This document shows, one piece after another, positions 1-5,658 of a stretch of DNA of 21,900 nt (position 1 is its first letter; each line of letters starts with the position of its first letter). The notes under the pieces were generated by a model. It did not search any database and was not told the DNA's origin. It was given only the letters and a program-made list of their open reading frames with translations. Origin of the DNA: Chitinophagia bacterium (GTDB taxonomy: Bacteria; Bacteroidota; Bacteroidia; Chitinophagales; Chitinophagaceae); assembly GCA_010021705.1 (NCBI GenBank), contig RGMU01000003.1, positions 1 to 21,900 of the forward strand, written 5' to 3'. The position numbers and the translations under genes were made by a program.

Positions 1-732
1 TATAAGTCCGCTACCAATATAGGGGTGCGGATTGTCGGTAGGCAATATTTCGTAGGCAACTTCTTGGTATGGGTGTGCATCTTTGAGTGCTTTTATTACC
101 GGAGCAATGCGGTGCTTTTCTACTATTAGTTCTATACGGTTTTCGTTTACGTATTCTCTATCACCTCCGGCTGTGCCAATGGTGGGGTTGGCATCAGGGA
201 GGGGCTTAAAAGTGCCTGTGCCGGGCGTTATAAAGCTGCATTCGCTGTAGTTGCCTATGTTGCCGGCATGGGCATCAAACATTGCCTGCATCACTTTTTC
301 TGTGGCTTCGGCGGGCACGTATGTAATCAGCTTATGAAGTATGCCTTTAAGCGGTTGTAGCACCTTTGTTTGCTCCAAGCCTAATTTTTGGGCTATTTTG
401 TGGTTTACGCCATGCAGCACATTATCGGCATTGGTATGGGCGGCATACAGCACTAAGTTAAACTTAACCGCAACGGCTATAATACGCTCTGCGGCATTGG
501 TGCCGGTTAGCCTTTTTACGGCTGTAAACAGTAGCGGGTGGTGGGCTATTATCATGTTGCAGTCGCGGGCTATGGCTTCGGCAAGCACGGCTTCGGTGAA
601 ATCAAGCGTGAGCAGAATACCGGTAATTTCAGTGGCTAAATTACCAACCTGTATGCCGCTATTGTCGTAACTTTCTTGGTAGGGTAGCGGAGCATAAGCC
701 TCAATGGCTGCAATGATAGTGGCTGCCTGCAT
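1..732 (-). CDS. Nif3-like dinuclear metal center hexameric protein (3' end outside window)
   Basis: The frame stays open from ATG at 732 down to base 1, giving 244 codons without a stop, so the C-terminal third lies outside the window. It belongs to the Nif3/YbgI (DUF34, 'GTP cyclohydrolase 1 type 2-like') family. I can see the N-terminal metal motif IIAHHPLLF (His64-His65), the second motif AAHTNADN (His99, Asp103) followed by LHGVNHKIA, and the start of the inserted PII-like middle domain (HKLITYVPAEATEKVMQAMF) found in the ~360-residue Bacteroidota and Firmicutes forms. The C-terminal His/Glu metal ligands would lie beyond base 1. Family members form toroidal hexamers binding two metals per subunit; the physiological role is unsettled, so no reaction is assigned. 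The start is the first ATG after a TACCTTTG box on the minus strand. It is divergent from the broken gene at 812. Confidence 0.9.
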   Translation of the reverse strand, partial: MQAATIIAAIEAYAPLPYQESYDNSGIQVGNLATEITGILLTLDFTEAVLAEAIARDCNMIIAHHPLLFTAVKRLTGTNAAERIIAVAVKFNLVLYAAHTNADNVLHGVNHKIAQKLGLEQTKVLQPLKGILHKLITYVPAEATEKVMQAMFDAHAGNIGNYSECSFITPGTGTFKPLPDANPTIGTAGGDREYVNENRIELIVEKHRIAPVIKALKDAHPYQEVAYEILPTDNPHPYIGSGLI

Positions 733-786
733 AAAAGAAAAATTAGTGTAAATTTGTGAAAAATATAGCTACCGCATAGCGTAATG

Positions 787-794
787 CAAAGGTA
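787..794 (-). promoter_or_regulatory. Candidate Bacteroidota -7 box for the Nif3 gene
   Basis: The minus strand reads TACCTTTG, which fits the Bacteroidota sigma-ABfr -7 consensus TAnnTTTG. It lies 54 bases upstream of the ATG at 732. No clear TTTG -33 element is seen at the expected distance, so support is the -7 box and its position only. Confidence 0.4.
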
Positions 795-811
795 GCAATC
801 CCCTAAGAATA

Positions 812-1374
812 ATGCACGAGTTAGAACCGTTTTTTAATTGGAGACACCTTTATATTGCCGAAGAAGACGAGCAGTCGCCTTTTTATGGCACAGAGCATAG
901 CGAGTTTATGTTTCACATACGGTATATAATTACTATATACATCCGCAATGGGACGAGATAGGTAGCAAAACGCTGTATCTTAAAGTGCTGTTTGTGGACT
1001 ATGAGGCAAATTATGCCATCATAGAAATGATAGGCGAATGGAACGATGCCATAGAAAATGACATTATGAGCCTAAAGCGCAATTTGATAGATTATTTAAC
1101 AGTGAAGGGCATATACAAATTTGTTTTCATTACTGAAAATGTGCTGAACTATCACAGTGGCGATACCGATTATTATGAAGAATGGACAGAGGAGATTAAC
1201 GAAGAAAACGGCTGGATAGTATTGCTTAACATGCCCGAACAAACAAAATATGACTTTCTGCATTCCAAAATAAAGAAATACCTGTTTTTTTACGAAAATT
1301 ACGAATGGCGCACCTATCGCCCCGATGTTCTTTTTCAGTGGGTGGATAGCCAAATTTGGAAAAGGCTGATGTAA
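812..1374 (+). pseudogene. Conserved Bacteroidota hypothetical protein, frameshifted
   Basis: Reading from ATG 812 gives a protein starting MHELEPFFNWRHLYIAEEDE that continues to HSEFMFH and then hits TAG at 956-958 in the wrong frame. One frame back, the sequence continues without interruption as TVYNYYIHPQWDEIGSKTLY and onward to the stop at 1374. The two parts join into one protein of about 187 residues. From memory, this matches a common Bacteroidota hypothetical family with an N-terminal ELEPFYNWR-type motif and central 'YNYYIHPQWDE' and 'IIEfIGEWND' motifs; its function is unknown. Homology places the break near 914-919, where restoring one A (TTT CAC AAT ACG) repairs the frame. The second part alone could be called from a GTG at 985, but that drops conserved sequence upstream. 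Either a sequencing or assembly error or a recent inactivation fits. A TAG at 898 in the downstream frame limits the shift to 898-958. Confidence 0.75.
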
Positions 1375-1438
1375 GTAAAATACCTTTTCGGAATTGTAAG
1401 GCTATTGTGGTACTTTTATGCCATAATTTTTTACCGCA

Positions 1439-3418
1439 ATGGCAAAAAAACAGAATAATACACCGCCTACTCCCGCAAGGGATAGCCCAAAAGCAACTAC
1501 CCCTGCGCCGGATAAAGGCTTTTCTCTATCATCGTTTAAGGTGCAAGCCCTCATATTGGCGATAGTGGGCTTTTTGCTGTATGGCAACACGCTAAACCAT
1601 GAATATGCGTTTGACGATATGATGGCAATAGTGAACAATGAATATGTGCAGAAGGGGGTAAGCGGTATAGGCGAAATTATGACGCAAGATGCGTATCAAA
1701 GCTATTTGGTGCAGCGTAATGGGGGTAATCAGCTATCCGGGGGTAGGTATAGACCGCTATCGTTGGTGAGCTTTGCCATTGAGCAACAGCTATTGGGCGT
1801 GGATGCCGATGCAGACTCGTATAATGGCGTAGCAGGCGGGGGGCGAAGCAAAGATTCTGAGGCTAAACTGCTAAGCGATATGCACTTTAGGCATGGGGTG
1901 AATGTGTTGCTTTATATAGCTTGCCTTATTGTGCTGCTACGGCTTTTTCAAACGGTGTTTTTCCCTAACGACACCTATCAAGCACTGTGGGCGGTGCTAT
2001 TGTTTGCCGTACATCCGCTGCACACAGAGGTGGTGGCAAACGTGAAGAGCCGTGATGAGCTGCTATCGGTGCTGTTTATTGGGCTTACGTTTTTGTCTTT
2101 TTTTAAGGAGAAAAAGGATAAGGGCATTAACGGTATAGCTATTACGTGTATTTACTTCTTTTTAGCCCTGTTGTCTAAAGAATACGCGGCTACGCTATTG
2201 GTGCTGTTGCCGTTGTGCTTTTACATTGTGAAGCGGTATAGCGCGGGAGATAGCGTTAAGGCGGTGTTGCCGTTGTTGGTACCGTTTGGCATATATATGC
2301 TGCTAAGGCTGTCTTCGGTGGTTGCTGCGGCAGAAGGGGCTGAAAAAGACATTATGAACTATCCTTATTTGTTTGCAAGCGGGGTTCAAAAATTGGCTAC
2401 TGAATGTTGGGTTTTACTACGCTATTTGCAGATGCTGTTTGTGCCTTATCCGCTATGTGCCGACTATTCGTTTCGCCAAATACCGTATTACGATTTTAGT
2501 AATGTATCGGTTCTGGTGTCTGTTGTGGTTCATACGGCATGGATAGGGGGCATGGTATGGGCAATAGCAAAGCGGCACATATTAGGCTTGGCATCGGCTA
2601 TATATTGGGTGAATATACTGCTGATAGCTAACTTTTTCTTTAACATAGGTGCACCTATGGGTGAACGCTTGGTATTTCATTCCTCCATTGGCATGGTGGT
2701 GATAGTGGCATGGTTGCTTTTTGAAGCACAAAAAAAGTGGTTGCCGGCAGTTAAGCCTGCGTTGTGGGTGTTATTAGCGGTTGTGGGTACGGTGTATGGC
2801 TATATAACCATTAATAGAAACCCGGCATGGAAAAATAACACTACTTTGTTTTTAACCGATGTAAAAACATCGCCTAATAGTGCGCTTACCAATAGCAATG
2901 CCGGAGCAGCATACATGGGCTTTGCCAAGCAGGCACAAGCCGGCGAACAGCGCAACCGCATATTTGATACTGCCATTCAATATTTTGACCGCGTGATAGC
3001 CATTAATCCTAAGCACCACTTGGCATACCTAAACAGGGGTTTATGTAATTACAATTCCGGTCATCCGGAGAAGGCGGTGTATGACTGGGCAAAGGTGCGC
3101 GAGCTTAGCCCCGGAACGTCTAATTTGCAAAAGTATTTAGCTGCTTGCGAACAAATGTTTTATATAAGGGGTACGGAGTATAAAAAAACGCAAAAGATAG
3201 ACTCTGCGGTGTGGGCATTTCGCTTAGGCACGATAGCTGCCCCGCAGGCAGGCGAAATGTGGTATGAATTAGCACAGGCGTGCATAGCCACCGGCAACAC
3301 CGCAGAAGCGCAAAAAGCCATAGCACAGGCTAAAAAGTGGCTTGGGAATGACCCCCGCATTAAAAATTTAGAAGCAGGTGTGCTGCCCAATAATAATGTA
3401 GCGGTTAGCGGGAAATAG
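1439..3418 (+). CDS. Polytopic membrane protein, GT-C/TMTC-like, with C-terminal TPR repeats
   Basis: This is a 659-residue protein. A polar, Pro/Thr-rich N-terminus (about 1-30) is followed by roughly 9-11 hydrophobic segments up to about residue 460 and a soluble tetratricopeptide part from about 485 to 645, with helical pairs around AIQYFDRVIAINPKHHLAYL and MWYELAQACIATGNTAEAQK. The first membrane segment is followed by NHEYAFDDMMAIVNN, and the Asp59-Asp60 pair sits in the first extracytoplasmic loop, as in GT-C glycosyltransferases. VVANVKSRDELLSVLF and the loop ADYSFRQIPYYDF resemble the TMTC (O-mannosyltransferase with TPR, DUF1736) family. The likely role is transfer of a sugar from a lipid-linked donor to exported proteins or a surface glycan, but donor and acceptor cannot be read from sequence. 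ATG 1439 directly precedes the coding signal. Neighbouring secreted proteins are possible acceptors, which is inference only. Confidence 0.75.
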   Translation: MAKKQNNTPPTPARDSPKATTPAPDKGFSLSSFKVQALILAIVGFLLYGNTLNHEYAFDDMMAIVNNEYVQKGVSGIGEIMTQDAYQSYLVQRNGGNQLSGGRYRPLSLVSFAIEQQLLGVDADADSYNGVAGGGRSKDSEAKLLSDMHFRHGVNVLLYIACLIVLLRLFQTVFFPNDTYQALWAVLLFAVHPLHTEVVANVKSRDELLSVLFIGLTFLSFFKEKKDKGINGIAITCIYFFLALLSKEYAATLLVLLPLCFYIVKRYSAGDSVKAVLPLLVPFGIYMLLRLSSVVAAAEGAEKDIMNYPYLFASGVQKLATECWVLLRYLQMLFVPYPLCADYSFRQIPYYDFSNVSVLVSVVVHTAWIGGMVWAIAKRHILGLASAIYWVNILLIANFFFNIGAPMGERLVFHSSIGMVVIVAWLLFEAQKKWLPAVKPALWVLLAVVGTVYGYITINRNPAWKNNTTLFLTDVKTSPNSALTNSNAGAAYMGFAKQAQAGEQRNRIFDTAIQYFDRVIAINPKHHLAYLNRGLCNYNSGHPEKAVYDWAKVRELSPGTSNLQKYLAACEQMFYIRGTEYKKTQKIDSAVWAFRLGTIAAPQAGEMWYELAQACIATGNTAEAQKAIAQAKKWLGNDPRIKNLEAGVLPNNNVAVSGK

Positions 3419-3426
3419 TTTAATTA

Positions 3427-3448
3427 AAAAGCTATTCCGATAGCTTTT
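3427..3448 (+). terminator. Weak hairpin after the TMTC-like gene
   Basis: AAAAGCTAT and ATAGCTTTT form a perfect 9-bp stem around a 4-base TCCG loop, 8 bases after the stop codon. The stem is AT-rich and its 3' arm supplies the T run. It is a plausible weak terminator, and the U-rich side is not long. Confidence 0.45.
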
Positions 3449-3463
3449 CTATTTAGCACACTA

Positions 3464-3495
3464 TTTGCTACTATCCTTAACTAAAAATATCTTTG
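3464..3495 (+). promoter_or_regulatory. Candidate Bacteroidota promoter for the caspase-FGE gene
   Basis: TTTG at 3464-3467 (-33 element) and TATCTTTG at 3488-3495 (-7 element, TAnnTTTG) are 20 bases apart, which fits the Bacteroidota sigma-ABfr promoter. The start codon at 3515 is 19 bases downstream, so the predicted leader is very short. The box also marks the gene as its own transcription unit, separated by the hairpin from the gene upstream. Confidence 0.6.
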
Positions 3496-3514
3496 CAGTA
3501 TAAAATAAACGTAC

Positions 3515-5131
3515 ATGGAAAAGTTGGTGTTATTTTTAGTGTGTTGTTGGTGTTTTTGGAGCGGTAATGCGCAAAATGCCCGGAACATAACGATAGAAGG
3601 CAGCGAGCGGCGAATAGCCTTAGTAATGGGCAACGACAACTACAACATTGAGCGGTTTAAGTTGGATAATTGTATAAAAGATGCCCAAATGATGGTAGAA
3701 GCCCTTAAAAAATGCAAATTTGAGGTCATCTACTGCCCCAACGGTAGCCGTATGACCATGTTGCAAAAAATGGATGATTTTTTTAGCCGTTTACCTAATT
3801 ATGATGTGGCATTGGTGTATTATAGCGGGCATGGCGGGGTGTTAGACGGTGTGCAATACATGATGCCGATTGACGTTAGCAGCCCTTATTCCGAAGAAGG
3901 TGGCGGGCGAACATTATTTAGAAATACCGCAGTAGATATAGAAAGTACCGTATTGGCAGAATTTAACAAAAGGCAGGATAAAATCAATTTTTTGATATTA
4001 GATGCTTGCCGAAGTAACTTTAATGACGACAGCCGAATAGCCAAAAGTAAATCACCCAATGAAGTAGAAGAAAACAAGTCAAAATTTGACCAACATACCG
4101 GCACCACCATTGTATATAGTACCGGTGTGCGGCACCGCTCGTTTGAAGGCGTATATACCGAAGAATTGGTGAAGCTGTTGCCGGTATCTAACAAGGACTA
4201 TTCGTTAATGTTAAAAGATGTGGCAGCAGCTGTAAGAAAGAAACAAGAGGCTGCCCGCATTTCCGGCTTGCAACAACCGCAAACAGCCGAAGGCAACGAT
4301 AAGTATTTTTGCTTTAACCCCAATGCCAAGCCTATTAATGATAGCAAAAAGCAGTCTGATGTAGTGCACGACACGGTAATAAAAACCGTAGTGATAGGAG
4401 GCACCACCAATACCACAGCACCACCCGTTACCGATAATAATAATGACAATATACCCGCCGGCTTTGTATATGTGCAGGGCGGTACCTTTGATATGGGTAA
4501 AAGTGCCGATGGTAATAATGCGGGTACGGTACACAGCGTAACAGTAAGCGATTTTTATATGTGCGACCATGAGGTAACGCAAGCAGAGTGGGTGGCGGTA
4601 ATGGGCAATAATCTGAGTTCTTTTAAGGGAGATAATTTGCCGGTGGAGGATGTAAGTTGGGAAGATGCCCAAGACTACATAGCCAAACTTAATGCTAACC
4701 GCAATGATGGCTACAAGTACCGCTTGCCCACCGAAGCCGAATGGGAATACGCTGCAAAAGGGGGCATACACCATGAAAACACTACGTATAGCGGTAGCAA
4801 CATTTTAACCAGCGTAGGTTGGTATTGGGATAATAGCGAAACGGAAGGCAGTAAACAAACGCACCCGGTAAAGCAATTAGCTGCCAATGCTTTAGGCTTA
4901 TATGACATGAGCGGTAATGTATGGGAATGGTGTAGCGATTGGTATGGAGCTTATCCAAGCAATGCAGAAACCAACCCAACCGGTGCGCCTTCAGGGAGTT
5001 TTCGCGTGAATCGCGGCGGCAGCTTGAACTTCAACGCCGCTGACTGCCGCTCCGCCTACCGGCACTACAACACGCCCACGCTCCGGGGCGTCGCCTTTGG
5101 CTTCCGCCTCGCCCTTGCTGCCCGCAGGTAA
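3515..5131 (+). CDS. Secreted caspase-like (C14) and FGE-sulfatase fusion; putative DGR target
   Basis: This 538-residue protein has three parts. Residues 1-20 form a signal peptide (LVLFLVCCWCFWSGNAQ). Residues about 30-265 are a caspase-like C14 domain: RIALVMGNDNY at the first strand, then the catalytic dyad in VYYSGHGG (His106) and LILDACRSN (Cys165). Residues about 315-535 are a formylglycine-generating-enzyme/C-type-lectin fold (FVYVQGGTFDMGK, LPVEDVSWEDAQDYI, RLPTEAEWEYAAKGG, LYDMSGNVWEWCSDWYG, RVNRGGS, FGFRLAL). In the RGGS segment only the second of the two copper-binding cysteines of true FGE is kept (ADC); the first is replaced by Phe. It is therefore probably a ligand-binding domain rather than a formylglycine oxidase. 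A Thr/Asn-rich linker (~265-312) joins the domains. The last ~45 codons are strikingly GC-rich compared with the rest of the gene. I infer a secreted or envelope-associated protease-like receptor whose binding face may be diversified. Confidence 0.85.
   Translation: MEKLVLFLVCCWCFWSGNAQNARNITIEGSERRIALVMGNDNYNIERFKLDNCIKDAQMMVEALKKCKFEVIYCPNGSRMTMLQKMDDFFSRLPNYDVALVYYSGHGGVLDGVQYMMPIDVSSPYSEEGGGRTLFRNTAVDIESTVLAEFNKRQDKINFLILDACRSNFNDDSRIAKSKSPNEVEENKSKFDQHTGTTIVYSTGVRHRSFEGVYTEELVKLLPVSNKDYSLMLKDVAAAVRKKQEAARISGLQQPQTAEGNDKYFCFNPNAKPINDSKKQSDVVHDTVIKTVVIGGTTNTTAPPVTDNNNDNIPAGFVYVQGGTFDMGKSADGNNAGTVHSVTVSDFYMCDHEVTQAEWVAVMGNNLSSFKGDNLPVEDVSWEDAQDYIAKLNANRNDGYKYRLPTEAEWEYAAKGGIHHENTTYSGSNILTSVGWYWDNSETEGSKQTHPVKQLAANALGLYDMSGNVWEWCSDWYGAYPSNAETNPTGAPSGSFRVNRGGSLNFNAADCRSAYRHYNTPTLRGVAFGFRLALAARR
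4988..5128 (+). other. Putative DGR variable repeat at the 3' end of the caspase-FGE gene
   Basis: At about 4985 the DNA changes from moderate GC to roughly two thirds GC, and this lasts to the stop codon. The translated stretch from Arg497 (RVNRGGSLNFNAADCRSAYR) ends in FGFRLALAARR. In FGE-type DGR targets the variable positions are encoded by AAC-like codons in the template. Here the codons at matching positions are nearly all NNC: TTC, TAC, CAC, TAC, AAC, CTC, GGC, GTC, GCC. They are embedded in constant CGC, CGG and ACG codons, as expected from adenine-directed replacement. The end, CTTCCGCCTCGCCCTTGCTG, is GC-rich, like an IMH-type initiation site. No template repeat, Avd or reverse transcriptase is present in the window, so this rests on pattern and protein fold. 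Confidence 0.5.
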
Positions 5132-5159
5132 TAGTAAGACTTCATCTTTTAAGCACCAG

Positions 5160-5285
5160 GGCGAAACCTCCCGACCTTTGGTCGGGACTGGCAGTGCGGG
5201 CACTGCCGGAGTGGCACGGAGTGCCACGTGGCGCAAGCGAGGCAACCTGGCATCCTGTCCCGCCCAGATGGCGGGAGGTTTCGCC
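5160..5285. repeat. GC-rich structured element: 14-bp outer stem enclosing several hairpins
   Basis: A perfect 14-bp inverted repeat (GGCGAAACCTCCCG at 5160-5173, its complement at 5272-5285) encloses three adjacent perfect 7-bp hairpins. These are CCCGACC/GGTCGGG with a 3-base loop (5170-5186), GGCAGTG/CACTGCC with a 4-base loop (5190-5207) and GTGGCAC/GTGCCAC with a 3-base loop (5211-5227). A fourth, CCCGCC/GGCGGG with a 5-base loop, lies at 5259-5275. The first and fourth overlap the outer stem, so alternative folds compete. The element begins 28 bases after the stop codon and shares the GC-rich composition of the gene's 3' end. Hairpin/cruciform structures downstream of the variable repeat are known to assist DGR homing; a terminator or a mobile repeat is the alternative. 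Confidence 0.7.
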
Positions 5286-5375
5286 GCCCGCTATTTGTTA
5301 AATATTTGCCAATATTTTTAACTTTGATTTATGAGATTAGTATGAATGGTGTGAAAATTGTGATAAAAAACTAAT

Positions 5376-5403
5376 GTAGGGGCTGAAAATTTTCAGCCCC
5401 TAC
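5376..5403. repeat. Perfect 28-base palindrome
   Basis: GTAGGGGCTGAAAA is followed directly by its exact reverse complement, a loopless palindrome of two 14-base arms. It begins with the same GTAGGGGC as the REPIN-like element at 5533 and ends with the same GCCCCTAC. The two probably belong to one family of short mobile palindromes. Confidence 0.8.
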
Positions 5404-5427
5404 ACCTTTCACATAAATCACACAAAA

Positions 5428-5527
5428 TTGTCAGAATCAGGACGCTCAGGATTTTAGGATGGGGCAGGAAGGGCAGTGGGTAATTGTCCTGTTAATCTTT
5501 AAATCTTGGCTATCCTGATTCAGACAA
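5428..5527. repeat. MITE-like inverted repeat, about 100 bases
   Basis: The arm TTGTCAGAATCAGGA (5428-5442) and the reverse complement of 5513-5527 (TTGTCTGAATCAGGA) agree at 14 of 15 positions. The interior carries further imperfect 'cagga/tcctg' copies. From general knowledge, TTGTCTGAATCAGGA-type repeats are common between genes in Bacteroidota genomes. There is no coding capacity inside, so it fits a non-autonomous element. Confidence 0.6.
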
Positions 5528-5532
5528 ATGAT

Positions 5533-5597
5533 GTAGGGGCGAATTGCATTCGCCCTAAACCGGCACATTGAAGGGGGCGAATGCAATTCGCCCCTAC
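5533..5597. repeat. REPIN-like element: two inverted 23-base palindromic copies
   Basis: Bases 5533-5555 (starting GTAGGGGCGAATTGCATT) are repeated as an exact reverse complement at 5575-5597, separated by 19 bases. Each arm is itself nearly self-complementary around GGCGAAT-TGC-ATTCGCC, so each can form its own hairpin. Two palindromic units facing each other are the layout of REPIN elements, which are usually mobilised in trans by a RAYT (TnpA_REP) transposase. None is encoded here. Confidence 0.7.
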
Positions 5598-5627
5598 GGT
5601 CATCGTTATCACACCCTTCATAATAAT

Positions 5628-5650
5628 CTCAAAAATCACAGTTCGGACAA
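5628..5650 (+). repeat. Short dispersed repeat, copy 1
   Basis: The sequence CTCAAAAATCACAGTTCGGACAA closely resembles the reverse complement of 9881-9905, and its TCACA core recurs at 5408-5423 (TTCACATAAATCACAC). It lies between the REPIN-like element and the 3' end of the TPR gene. It may be the edge of a degraded element. Confidence 0.45.
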
Positions 5651-5658
5651 GATGTGCC

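Larger units (their letters stand above)
5132..5658. other. 527-base non-coding region filled with repeats
   Basis: No credible gene is seen between the stop at 5131 and the converging gene ending at 5659. The interval holds the GC-rich hairpin cluster (5160-5285), an AT-rich stretch (5290-5375), a 28-base perfect palindrome (5376-5403), a diverged inverted repeat (5428-5527), a REPIN-like element (5533-5597) and a short dispersed repeat (5628-5650). Open frames crossing it are shadows with no coding character. Confidence 0.75.

Noticed and set aside
341..670. A 109-residue open frame on the plus strand.
   Set aside because: It is the antisense of the Nif3-family gene, whose conserved metal motifs are clear on the minus strand.
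898..958. Programmed -1 frameshifting in the gene at 812.
   Set aside because: No slippery heptamer or downstream pseudoknot is evident, and insertion of one base restores an ordinary conserved protein.
985..1374. A complete gene starting at GTG 985.
   Set aside because: Conserved family sequence continues upstream of 985 in the same frame and then in the next frame, so this start is an artefact of the frameshift.
4211..4774. A 187-residue open frame on the minus strand.
   Set aside because: It is fully inside the caspase-FGE gene and its composition is that of an antisense shadow.
3515..5131. Annotation as a genuine formylglycine-generating sulfatase activator.
   Set aside because: The first of the two cysteines needed for copper binding is Phe and the protein is fused to a caspase-like domain.
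5160..5285. Considered as a CRISPR array or tRNA cluster because of repeated hairpins.
   Set aside because: The hairpins differ in sequence, there are no equal repeats with spacers, and no tRNA anticodon or T-arm pattern is seen.
5097..5321. A 74-residue open frame spanning the hairpin cluster.
   Set aside because: It is low-complexity, overlaps the end of the caspase-FGE gene, and is explained by the inverted repeats.
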